Notes under the pieces: model-generated
Database searches by the model: none
What the model saw: the letters and a program-made list of their open reading frames with translations, nothing else
Told to the model about the DNA's origin: nothing
Program-made: the position numbers and the translations under genes
NCBI GenBank assembly: GCA_017743585.1
Contig: JAGHYP010000067.1
Coordinates: forward strand, 1 to 11,150
Origin: Chloroflexota bacterium
Lineage (GTDB): Bacteria; Chloroflexota; Anaerolineae; Aggregatilineales; UBA2796
Length of the DNA: 11,150 nt
Direction: 5' to 3'
Shown: in pieces, positions 5,671 to 11,150 of the stretch
Layout of the letters: every line of letters begins with the position of its first letter
Position numbering within the stretch: the stretch's first letter is position 1

Positions 5671-7049
5671 GCGCTGCAGCGCGCGGCTTCATCATCTTCG
5701 TCGGTCTCGTCGCCTTCGTGGCGATCTTCTGCGTATGGGTGCCCTTCACTTTCCTGCCCTCGATTGGCGCAGGTGTGGCGTTGCCTGTTATCTCGCTGCC
5801 TGCCGAAGTGCTTGTGGGCAATATCCTGCCCGGCTTTGACTTCACCAACACCATGACTTCGCTGCTGCTGGTAGATGCGCTGCTGATCGCGGTAGCGATT
5901 GTGGTCGGGCGCGCTTACCGCAGCGCCAGCCCTGATCGCTTTGTGCCGCGCGGCCTGACGAACTTCGTCGAGCTGATCGGCGAGTTTCTCTACAATCAGG
6001 CGTATAACCTGCTTGGCAAGCGGACGCGCGCAGTCTTCCCGATCGCAGCGTCGATTTTCATGCTGCTCCTGATCGGCAACTGGATCAAGCTGGTGCCCGG
6101 CTTCGAGTCAGTCGGTCTGACGGTCTGCGCTGAGTACAACGTCTTCGCGCCAGATACCGATCCTGAGGCGCCCGGTCAGCCGGGCTATCGCGTCGGCGGC
6201 TTGAACGCACAAGGGCAGCCGGCAGGCATCCTGACGCTCTTCAACAGCGATAACGACGGCGATGGCATCTTCAACCTGAGCGAGCGCGCGGGTCAAAAGG
6301 CAGTGCGCGCCAATACGCTCCACTGCGAAGAGAAGTACGAATGGGGCAAAGCGCCGCTCGCCCAAGCGATGGAAGATCGCGCCATAGCCGAGAAGCGCGC
6401 CGCCGCTGAGGCGAAGGGCGAGCAATGGGACGCCGAGAAAGAAGCCAAGGCGCGCAAGGAGTATCACAACAAGCTGATGCTCAAAGTGCTGACAGCTGAA
6501 GAGAAGGCGCAGCTCAAGACGGAAGAAGAAAAACTGGAAGCGGCGAAGAAGAAGATCGAGGCGGCTGATCCCGATCTCTTCACGCTCGTGCCGTTCTTCC
6601 GCGGCGTGACGACCGACCTGAACTTGCCAATCGGCTTGGCGCTGGTCGTGGTGTTTATGGTACAGGTCTGGGGCGTGCAAGCGCTCGGCGGGGCTTACTT
6701 CTTCAAGTTCATCAACTTGCCCGCGCTGGGCAAGCTGAGCAAGAAGCCGCTTGGCGCAATTGACTTCCTAGTGGGCTTGATCGAGATCATCTCGGAGCTC
6801 TCGCGGATTGTCTCGCTGACCTTTCGTCTCTTCGGCTCGGTTTTCGCAGGCGGCGTGTTGCTGATCGTCTTCAGCTTCCTGATCGCAGTGCTACTGCCCG
6901 TGCCGATTTACTTCTTGGAGCTGTTCGTCGGCGGCATTCAAGCGTACGTCTTCGCCATCTTGACGATCATCTACGCTTCGCAGGCAGTTGTACACCATGG
7001 CGATGAAGAGCATGGCAAGCATGCTCATGGCTCAGGTGGACATCACTAG
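5667..7049 (+). CDS. atpB: F-type ATP synthase subunit a with a large extracytoplasmic insert
   Basis: Subunit a forms the two proton half-channels against the c ring. This one has 460 residues; the family is usually about 220-320. Hydrophobic segments lie at about 7-30, 62-81, 124-143, 320-342, 366-410 and 412-440. The essential arginine (E. coli Arg210) is Arg387 in TFRLFG. Gln425 matches Gln252, and Glu418 falls at the His245 position. The position of E. coli Glu219 is Gly396, and that of Asn214 is Ser391. Residues about 152-305 are an insert between the helix ending KLVPGF and the FFRGVTTDLN block; see the separate entry. The tail (443-460) carries seven histidines. ATG 5667 has GGAGAGG 5 nt upstream. 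It follows atpI after 105 bp and precedes atpE by 84 bp. Identity is certain; the insert is what is odd. Confidence 0.96.
   Translation: MSAAARGFIIFVGLVAFVAIFCVWVPFTFLPSIGAGVALPVISLPAEVLVGNILPGFDFTNTMTSLLLVDALLIAVAIVVGRAYRSASPDRFVPRGLTNFVELIGEFLYNQAYNLLGKRTRAVFPIAASIFMLLLIGNWIKLVPGFESVGLTVCAEYNVFAPDTDPEAPGQPGYRVGGLNAQGQPAGILTLFNSDNDGDGIFNLSERAGQKAVRANTLHCEEKYEWGKAPLAQAMEDRAIAEKRAAAEAKGEQWDAEKEAKARKEYHNKLMLKVLTAEEKAQLKTEEEKLEAAKKKIEAADPDLFTLVPFFRGVTTDLNLPIGLALVVVFMVQVWGVQALGGAYFFKFINLPALGKLSKKPLGAIDFLVGLIEIISELSRIVSLTFRLFGSVFAGGVLLIVFSFLIAVLLPVPIYFLELFVGGIQAYVFAILTIIYASQAVVHHGDEEHGKHAHGSGGHH
6120..6581 (+). other. Insert in AtpB (residues about 152-305) with an EF-hand-like loop and charged helix
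   Basis: The insert has three visible parts: a polar Pro/Gly-rich stretch (about 155-192); a calcium-loop sequence DNDGDGIFNLSE at 195-206 with acidic residues at loop positions 1, 3, 5 and 12 and Gly at 6; and a Lys/Glu/Ala-rich helical region (about 228-300). Cys154 and Cys220 bracket the calcium loop. By alignment to E. coli topology this loop faces the extracytoplasmic side. The calcium binding and disulfide are inferences. Confidence 0.7.
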
Positions 7050-7133
7050 GTTGAGGTGATAACAGCAGTCGCGCAACAGTCGCGAAAGCCAAAATCATTC
7101 GCAAAGTACGCACACGGAAAGGAAAATCGCGTA

Positions 7134-7358
7134 ATGACGGATGCAGGTTTGAAGTTTCTCGCTGCGGGCTTGGCAATGCTTGGCGCGTTCGGGCCGGGCA
7201 TTGGCGTAGGCTTGCTGGTCAACGGTGCGCTGCAGGCAATTGGTCGTAACCCCGATGCGGCAGGCATCATTCAGACCAACATGATCCTAGGCATCGTCTT
7301 CACCGAAGCTATCGCCATCTACGCGCTCGTGGTGGCGCTCATCGCCCTGTTCGTCTAG
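7134..7358 (+). CDS. atpE: F-type ATP synthase subunit c (proton-type)
   Basis: A 74-residue hairpin of two helices that builds the rotor ring. The first helix holds the glycine motif GPGIGVG (20-26). The polar loop is RNPDAA (38-43), which contacts F1. The ion-binding carboxylate is Glu58 in FTEAIAIY. Val25 stands where sodium-type rings have a glutamine and Ala59 follows Glu58, so the ring is probably proton-coupled. The open frame reaches back to GTG 7056, which would add 26 polar residues. ATG 7134 is preferred because MTDAGLKFLAAG is a normal c-subunit N-terminus, and GGAAAGGA lies about 10 nt upstream. It is followed 26 bp later by the b-delta gene. It ends in TAG. Confidence 0.96.
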   Translation: MTDAGLKFLAAGLAMLGAFGPGIGVGLLVNGALQAIGRNPDAAGIIQTNMILGIVFTEAIAIYALVVALIALFV

Positions 7359-7384
7359 TTCAGCGCAGTGCGGGGAGGGTCACG

Positions 7385-8083
7385 TTGGAGCGTCTAGGCA
7401 TCAACAGTGGGTTTCTGCTCGCGCAGATCGTCAATTTCATCGTCGTAGCGCTGATCTTGTGGGTGCTGGTCTGGCGGCCGATGGTGAGAGCGCTGGAGAC
7501 GCGCCGCGAGCGCATCGCCAAAGGGCTGGAGGACGCGCGGGCCGCTGAGCAGCGCCTTGCTGAGGCCAGCCGCGAGGCAGATAAGCTCATGGAGCAGCGC
7601 CGCATCGAGGCGAATCGGTTGGTGGAAGAGGCGCGCGCTCGCGGCGAGGAACAGGCTCGCGCGCTGCTCGAGCAAGCCAAACGCGAAGCGGAATCGATCC
7701 GCGCCAAAGCGCGCGAAGAGGCGCTCGCCGAGCGCGATAGCATCCTGGCAGGGATGCGCGATCAAGTGGTGCGCATCGCTATTGCAGCTGCGGAGCGTCT
7801 GGTCGGCAGCCTTGATGAGCAGCGCGCACAGGCTATTGTGAACGACTTTCTAGTTCACATGCCTGCGCAAGCGCGCGGCATGGGCGGCGATATCGAGGTC
7901 ATCAGCGCCTTGCCGCTGACGCCCGCCGAGCAAGAGAGGATCAAGGTAGAGACAGGCGCGCGCAACATCTCTTTCCGCACTGATCCGAGCATCCTGGGCG
8001 GCTTGATCTTGCGCTCGGGCGAGAACGTGGTAGATGGCAGCGTCCGCAGCAACCTACAGAGCCTCGCTGCGCAGATTCTGTGA
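7385..8083 (+). CDS. atpF: ATP synthase b subunit fused to the C-terminal part of delta
   Basis: A 232-residue peripheral-stalk protein. Residues 1-160 are a normal b subunit: N-terminus MERLGINSGFLLAQIVNF, one membrane helix (about 9-30), RPMV and then a long charged coiled coil (35-135). Residues about 169-232 match the C-terminal end of the delta/OSCP subunit: EVISALPLTPAEQ, then DPSILGGLILRSGENVVDGS and a final SLAAQIL. The delta N-terminal helical domain, which binds the tips of the alpha subunits, is absent, so delta is reduced to about 64 residues. b-delta fusions are known in mycobacteria (much longer, with the whole delta) and, as I recall, in the alternate N-ATPases. TTG 7385 is preceded by GGGGAGGG at a 4-5 nt spacing. 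It is the last gene of the cluster, and no separate delta gene follows. Confidence 0.9.
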   Translation: MERLGINSGFLLAQIVNFIVVALILWVLVWRPMVRALETRRERIAKGLEDARAAEQRLAEASREADKLMEQRRIEANRLVEEARARGEEQARALLEQAKREAESIRAKAREEALAERDSILAGMRDQVVRIAIAAAERLVGSLDEQRAQAIVNDFLVHMPAQARGMGGDIEVISALPLTPAEQERIKVETGARNISFRTDPSILGGLILRSGENVVDGSVRSNLQSLAAQIL

Positions 8084-8112
8084 GAGACGCCGCTCTTAGG
8101 CAGGGGAACAAG

Positions 8113-8147
8113 TGGACTCGCTCGCACCAGAAGGGCGAGTGAGTCCA
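8113..8147 (+). terminator. Hairpin after the atp genes (possible terminator without a U run)
   Basis: TGGACTCGCTCGC (8113-8125) pairs with GCGAGTGAGTCCA (8135-8147) over 13 positions with one G-T wobble and a 9-nt loop, 30 bp after the atpF stop and between convergent genes. Neither strand has a T tract after the stem, so intrinsic termination is unproven; RNA 3'-end protection is an alternative. The remaining spacer (8148-8275) holds a weaker TGTGCT / AGCACA pair (8151-8156 / 8175-8180) and no gene. Confidence 0.5.
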
Positions 8148-8275
8148 TGTTGTGCTCCTAGATGTCATGCTTTTAGCACAGCGAGCGATGCATTTGCGCG
8201 GCGTACTTGAGGGGAGACGGCGCGCTGCGGGCTCTCTAGTGACTGGGCAGGCGCTCGCCGAGAGGCTTGAGCGCT

Positions 8276-9871
8276 TCAGGGCAAGTTTGTGCCGTGACGG
8301 TTGAAGGTGCAGGCGTTGTAGTTTGCGCCAAGCACCACTTTGAAGTCAGTATCGGCATTTGGATCGGGCCGTTCAATCACGTTCCTAGGGCTCAGGTTGA
8401 GCGCGCGTAGCAACAAGCGCAAGCTGCCGGGTTTGGCGCCGCCTGTATGGTCATAGACGCGCGTGGCGGCGATGCGCTCGCTCTCGCCCATCGCTTGCGG
8501 CGTAAAACCCTCCCAAGCCAAGCGCTCAGCCGCTACACGATCCCAATCAGCGCGTCCGCTGCCGTTGTAAATCGCCACGGTCGGTCGCTCGCGCGTGAGC
8601 GCGTTGGCAGGGGGCGGCGTGAGGAACTTGATTAGCTCAGCGCGGATCGCCTCGCGGTTTGGCACAAGCACGGCTGCGCCTTGCGGCGTTTGCCAGCTCG
8701 ATACTTGTTGCGGACTGATGAAGTAGCTGCGCAGCGACCAGTTATTCAAGTTGAGCGCGATCGGCAACAAGCTGAGCAGATCGCCGAGCGTCAGGTCTGT
8801 CTTCACGATCTCGGTCAGGTCGTGCCAGAGCGCAGGCAATTGCTCCAACTGGCCGCGCTCGCGCAGCGCCTGAAAGATAGCGCGCAGCATCGCTTGCTGG
8901 CGGCGATTGCGGTCGAAGTCGCTCGTGCCATTGCGCGAGCGCACATACCATAGCGCAAAAGCGCCGTCCATGTGATGCACGCCGGCTTCGAGCGTGAACA
9001 GCTGGTAATTCGCCAGCACATTCGGATCGGCGCCTTTCCGCAAGCGGTAATCTGTGATTGGACAATCTACGGCGATCTCAATTCCGCCGAGCCGATCGAT
9101 GATCGCTTTGAAGCCGTCGAAGTTCACCTGTGCGAAGCGGTCGATCCGAATGCCAAAGTTGTAGCGCACTGCGGCGATAAGCGTCCCGATGCCGCCGCCG
9201 TTCAGCTTGTAAAGATCGCCCCACAGAGCAGCGGCATTGATGCGATCATAGCCGTGCCCGGGGATGTATACGTATAGGTCACGCGGCAACGAGAGCAAGC
9301 TGACACTGCCTACCGTGCGATTCACGCTGACAATCACGAGCGCATCGGTGCGGTAGCCTGCTACTCTCGGGCGTTTATCGCTACCGATCAGCAAAATATT
9401 GAACAGATCGTATGCGCCGAGTTCAATAGGCGGCATTGCGCCCGGCTCAGGCGTGGGCGGCAGCGGCGTATCTGTGGGCAGCGGCGTGATACTCGGCGTG
9501 AGCGTGATGCTCGGCGTGTGACTCGGCGTGAAAGTGCGCGTCGCCGTGAAGGTCGCGCTCGGCGTGAAGGTGCGTGTGCGCGTTGGCGTGCGCGTGGCGC
9601 TCGGCGTGCGCGTCGGACTGATGGTGAAGGTCGGGCTGGCGGTGTGCGTATAGGTCGGCGTCCAAGTTGGCGGCAACGTCAGCGGCGTGCGCGTCGGCGT
9701 CTCAGAGGCAGGCGGCGTGAGCAACGCGGCCTGCAAAGCTACGCTTGTGCCAGCCGCTCGTGCCAGCTGCCGCGCTTGCTCATCAGCATAGCGCCTCATC
9801 AGCAGGGCGATGAGCAACGCAAGGGCGCCTATTCCCACAAGCACGGCGATCAGGCCGATGAGACGTCTCAC
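8276..9871 (-). CDS. LytR-CpsA-Psr (LCP) family protein with LytR_C domain and Thr/Pro stalk
   Basis: A 531-residue LCP protein; the family transfers anionic polymers from undecaprenyl carriers to the cell wall outside the membrane. Residues 4-25 are an N-terminal membrane anchor. Residues 53-143 are a Thr/Pro/Ser-rich stalk of repeated TPS and TPT units. The LCP domain spans about 155-345 and keeps the pyrophosphate-lipid residues: Asp165 (GSDKRP), Arg174 and Asp176 (GYRTDA), Arg197 (SLPRD) and the FDRNRRQQ block (319-326). A LytR_C domain (VAIYNGSGR onward) covers about 430-518. The start is GTG 9871 with only weak ribosome-site sequence before it. It converges with the atp cluster and diverges from the hydroxyacyl-CoA dehydrogenase. 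The wall polymer it handles cannot be told. Confidence 0.93.
   Translation of the reverse strand: MRRLIGLIAVLVGIGALALLIALLMRRYADEQARQLARAAGTSVALQAALLTPPASETPTRTPLTLPPTWTPTYTHTASPTFTISPTRTPSATRTPTRTRTFTPSATFTATRTFTPSHTPSITLTPSITPLPTDTPLPPTPEPGAMPPIELGAYDLFNILLIGSDKRPRVAGYRTDALVIVSVNRTVGSVSLLSLPRDLYVYIPGHGYDRINAAALWGDLYKLNGGGIGTLIAAVRYNFGIRIDRFAQVNFDGFKAIIDRLGGIEIAVDCPITDYRLRKGADPNVLANYQLFTLEAGVHHMDGAFALWYVRSRNGTSDFDRNRRQQAMLRAIFQALRERGQLEQLPALWHDLTEIVKTDLTLGDLLSLLPIALNLNNWSLRSYFISPQQVSSWQTPQGAAVLVPNREAIRAELIKFLTPPPANALTRERPTVAIYNGSGRADWDRVAAERLAWEGFTPQAMGESERIAATRVYDHTGGAKPGSLRLLLRALNLSPRNVIERPDPNADTDFKVVLGANYNACTFNRHGTNLP
9443..9715 (-). repeat. Degenerate minisatellite encoding the Thr/Pro stalk of the LCP protein
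   Basis: About 270 bp made of imperfect units that read TPSxTxT or TPTRTPT in the protein; on the plus strand the recurring core is CGGCGTG. Unit length varies (6-14 codons), so this is a low-complexity stalk rather than an exact tandem repeat. Such tracts can change length by slippage. Confidence 0.8.
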
Positions 9872-10087
9872 GTTTACCGCGCAGAACTCAAGGCGTGTTA
9901 TCGCGCCAGTATTTTAGCGAGCTATGCTCAAAAGCAGGCAGGTTTTTTGGAGTGCCGGCGTGAAACAGCTGCGCAGTCTTCAGCGGGGAAATTGTAGCTT
10001 TCCCGCCCGCCCCAAGTTTGCACCTTGCTCAACAGCGCGCTTTTTGGGAGGCGCTCGCTATAATTGGCTGTGAGAGGATTTTCACAG
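9872..10087. other. Divergent intergenic region between the LCP gene and the hydroxyacyl-CoA dehydrogenase gene
   Basis: Plus-strand TATAAT followed by T is at 10059-10064, 24 bp before the dehydrogenase start. An 8-bp palindrome AGCGCGCT (10034-10041) sits where a -35 would be. On the minus strand TAAAAT (9916-9911) is a possible -10 for the LCP gene, with no clear -35. No ORF or RNA gene is seen. Confidence 0.45.
10059..10064 (+). promoter_or_regulatory. -10 element of the hydroxyacyl-CoA dehydrogenase promoter
   Basis: A perfect TATAAT, 23 bp before the ATG, leaving a very short 5' leader. No -35 consensus was found at 16-18 bp; an AGCGCGCT palindrome is there instead. Confidence 0.45.
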
Positions 10088-10951
10088 ATGAGTTTGACCA
10101 AAGTAGAGCGGGTTGCCGTGATCGGCGCGGGCACGATGGGCAGCGGCATCGCCCAAGTGAGCGCGACCAGCGGCTTCCACACGACGTTGATTGATATCAG
10201 CGCTGAGGCGCTGACGCGCGCCAAGCAGAGCATACAACAGAGCGTGGAGAAGCTCTTCAGCAAGGGCAAAATAGATGAGACGGCGCGCCAAAATGCGCTA
10301 GAAGGCATAGTCAGCGGCACAGACCTGGCGCTGGCGGCAGAGGCCGACCTGATCATCGAGGCTGTTACTGAGAATAAGCCGCTGAAGCTCAAGCTGTTCG
10401 CCGAGTTGGATGCACTGGCGAAGCCGAGCGCGCTGTTGGCTTCCAACACATCCTCGATCTCGATCACCAGCCTCGCGGCTGCCACCAAACGGCCAAGTCA
10501 GGTGATCGGGATGCACTTCATGAACCCTGTGCCGCTCATGCCGTTGGTCGAGCTGGTCCGCGGCTTGGATACGAGCGCGGAGACGGTCGCTGTGGCGCTT
10601 GAGGTGTGCCGCGCCATGGGCAAGACGGCGCTTGAGGCGAACGACTCGCCAGGCTTCATCTCCAACCGCATCCTGATGCCGATGATCAATGAGGCGATCT
10701 TCTGCCTGATGGAAGGCGTTGGCACGGCAGAAGCCATTGACGGCGTGATGAAGCTGGGCATGAACCATCCCATGGGCCCGCTCGCGCTCGCCGATTTCAT
10801 TGGGCTGGATGTCTGTCTTGCCATCTTGGAAGTGTTGCACAGCGAGCTGGGCGAGGATAAATATCGCCCGTGTCCGCTTTTGCGCAAGATGGTGGCGGCA
10901 GGTTACTACGGGCGCAAAACAGGGCGCGGCTTTTACACCTACACAACGTAG
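10088..10951 (+). CDS. hbd: 3-hydroxyacyl-CoA (3-hydroxybutyryl-CoA) dehydrogenase
   Basis: A 287-residue NAD-dependent enzyme that interconverts 3-hydroxyacyl-CoA and 3-ketoacyl-CoA in the cytoplasm, in beta-oxidation, butyrate or aromatic degradation routes. The Rossmann loop is GAGTMG (13-18) with Asp36 (LIDIS) for NAD selectivity. The catalytic set is intact: Ser122 (SNTSS), His143 (GMHFMNPVP), Glu155 (ELVRG) and Asn193 (SPGFISNR). The C-terminal dimer domain (about 187-287) includes GMNHPMGPLALADFIGLD and ends GYYGRKTGRGFYTY. Length is that of the single-domain family (about 280). ATG 10088 with AGAGGA 9 nt upstream is preferred over the in-frame TTG 10064, which lies inside the -10. An alcohol dehydrogenase follows after 17 bp. 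Chain-length preference and pathway (hbd or paaH) cannot be settled here. Confidence 0.95.
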   Translation: MSLTKVERVAVIGAGTMGSGIAQVSATSGFHTTLIDISAEALTRAKQSIQQSVEKLFSKGKIDETARQNALEGIVSGTDLALAAEADLIIEAVTENKPLKLKLFAELDALAKPSALLASNTSSISITSLAAATKRPSQVIGMHFMNPVPLMPLVELVRGLDTSAETVAVALEVCRAMGKTALEANDSPGFISNRILMPMINEAIFCLMEGVGTAEAIDGVMKLGMNHPMGPLALADFIGLDVCLAILEVLHSELGEDKYRPCPLLRKMVAAGYYGRKTGRGFYTYTT

Positions 10952-10968
10952 CGAGAGGATGAGACGAG

Positions 10969-11150
10969 TTGCGCGGGTTGTATTTTGAGAGGACGCTGAC
11001 GCTGCGCCACGATCTGCCTGAGCCCGAGCCCGAAGCGGGCGAGGCGCTCATCCAATTGCGGCTAGCGGGCATTTGCCACACTGATCTTGAGCTAACGCGC
11101 GGCTACATGGGCTTCACGGGCGTGTTAGGTCACGAGTTTGTGGGCGAGAC
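10969..11150 (+). CDS. Zinc-dependent alcohol dehydrogenase, MDR family (5' part, runs off the window)
   Basis: The first 60 codons of a GroES-like medium-chain dehydrogenase. The N-terminus MRGLYFERTLTLR is followed by PEPEAGEALIQLRLAG. The catalytic-zinc motifs are GICHTDLE (Cys36, Asp39) and GHEFVGE (His55, Glu56), as in the threonine-dehydrogenase-like branch. The frame opens after TGA 10960-10962, and TTG 10969 is the first and best start: it has GAGAGGA 9 nt upstream, the same site and spacing as the preceding dehydrogenase gene. It starts 17 bp after that gene, so the two are probably cotranscribed. The substrate is not readable, and the cofactor-binding half lies outside the window. 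Confidence 0.85.
   Translation, partial: MRGLYFERTLTLRHDLPEPEPEAGEALIQLRLAGICHTDLELTRGYMGFTGVLGHEFVGE

Noticed and set aside
6108..6680. Minus-strand ORF of 190 codons opposite atpB
   Set aside because: It mirrors the charged insert of AtpB (Glu/Lys codons read backwards give Leu/Phe runs) and has no recognisable motif.
7066..7084. CAGTCGCG direct repeat in the atpB-atpE spacer as a regulatory element
   Set aside because: Two 8-bp copies in GC-rich DNA are unremarkable, and nothing else supports a function.
7056..7133. 26-codon N-terminal extension of atpE from GTG 7056
   Set aside because: The added residues are polar and unlike any c-subunit leader I know. ATG 7134 has a better ribosome site and gives the normal length.
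9443..9715. CRISPR-like or regular tandem array suggested by recurring CGGCGTG
   Set aside because: Units are irregular, have no unique spacers and lie in frame in a Thr/Pro stalk.
9518..9997. Plus-strand ORF of 159 codons opposite the LCP gene
   Set aside because: The Arg/Gly-rich translation is the antisense of the Thr/Pro repeat, not a protein family.
10298..10840. Minus-strand ORF of 180 codons opposite the hydroxyacyl-CoA dehydrogenase
   Set aside because: Antisense shadow of a gene with all catalytic residues intact.

Overview
The window is about 11 kb of GC-rich bacterial DNA with ten protein genes recognised with good confidence, one gene fragment at the left edge, one alcohol dehydrogenase running off the right edge, and one possible 16-codon leader ORF. 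Long Thr/Pro linkers of the TPT/TPS type, a membrane-anchored sortase, an LCP protein with the same linkers, and a subunit a whose sequence resembles Chloroflexus-type AtpB all suggest a Chloroflexota (Anaerolineae-like) genome. This is inferred from sequence style; no marker gene is present. I found no tRNA, rRNA, CRISPR array, transposase or prophage gene. No gene-free stretch exceeds 300 bases.

Left third. A C-terminal von Willebrand A fragment of a magnesium-chelatase-ChlD-like protein (to 469) is interrupted by an in-frame TAG inside its conserved motif. It converges on a minus-strand pair: a class I methyltransferase (2394 to 1570) followed 20 bp later by a class D/E-like sortase (1549 to 485). 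Divergent from these, surE (2579-3361) is followed 6 bp later by an extended-SDR-like NAD(P)-binding protein (3368-4144). A secreted or anchored bacterial SH3 protein (4312-5067) comes next.

Centre. Positions 5200-8083 hold an F-type ATP synthase Fo module on the plus strand: atpI/atpZ-like, a possible 16-codon leader, atpB, atpE, and an atpF fused to the C-terminal part of the delta subunit. A TTGACA promoter containing a perfect 15-nt palindrome lies upstream. AtpB is 460 residues, far longer than usual, because of an insert of about 150 residues in a predicted extracytoplasmic loop. The insert carries a canonical EF-hand-like calcium loop, two cysteines and a charged helical stretch. The F1 genes (alpha, gamma, beta, epsilon) do not follow: the next gene is on the other strand.

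Right third. A LytR-CpsA-Psr family protein with a Thr/Pro-repeat stalk and a LytR_C domain (9871 to 8276) is divergent from a 3-hydroxyacyl-CoA dehydrogenase (10088-10951). A zinc-type alcohol dehydrogenase starting at TTG 10969 follows, probably in the same operon. Two broad themes recur: cell-envelope assembly (sortase, SH3 protein, LCP protein) and energy metabolism (Fo ATP synthase, acyl-CoA and alcohol dehydrogenases). The best candidate for something undescribed is the ATP synthase Fo module: calcium-loop insert in subunit a, shortened b-delta fusion, leader ORF and missing F1 genes.
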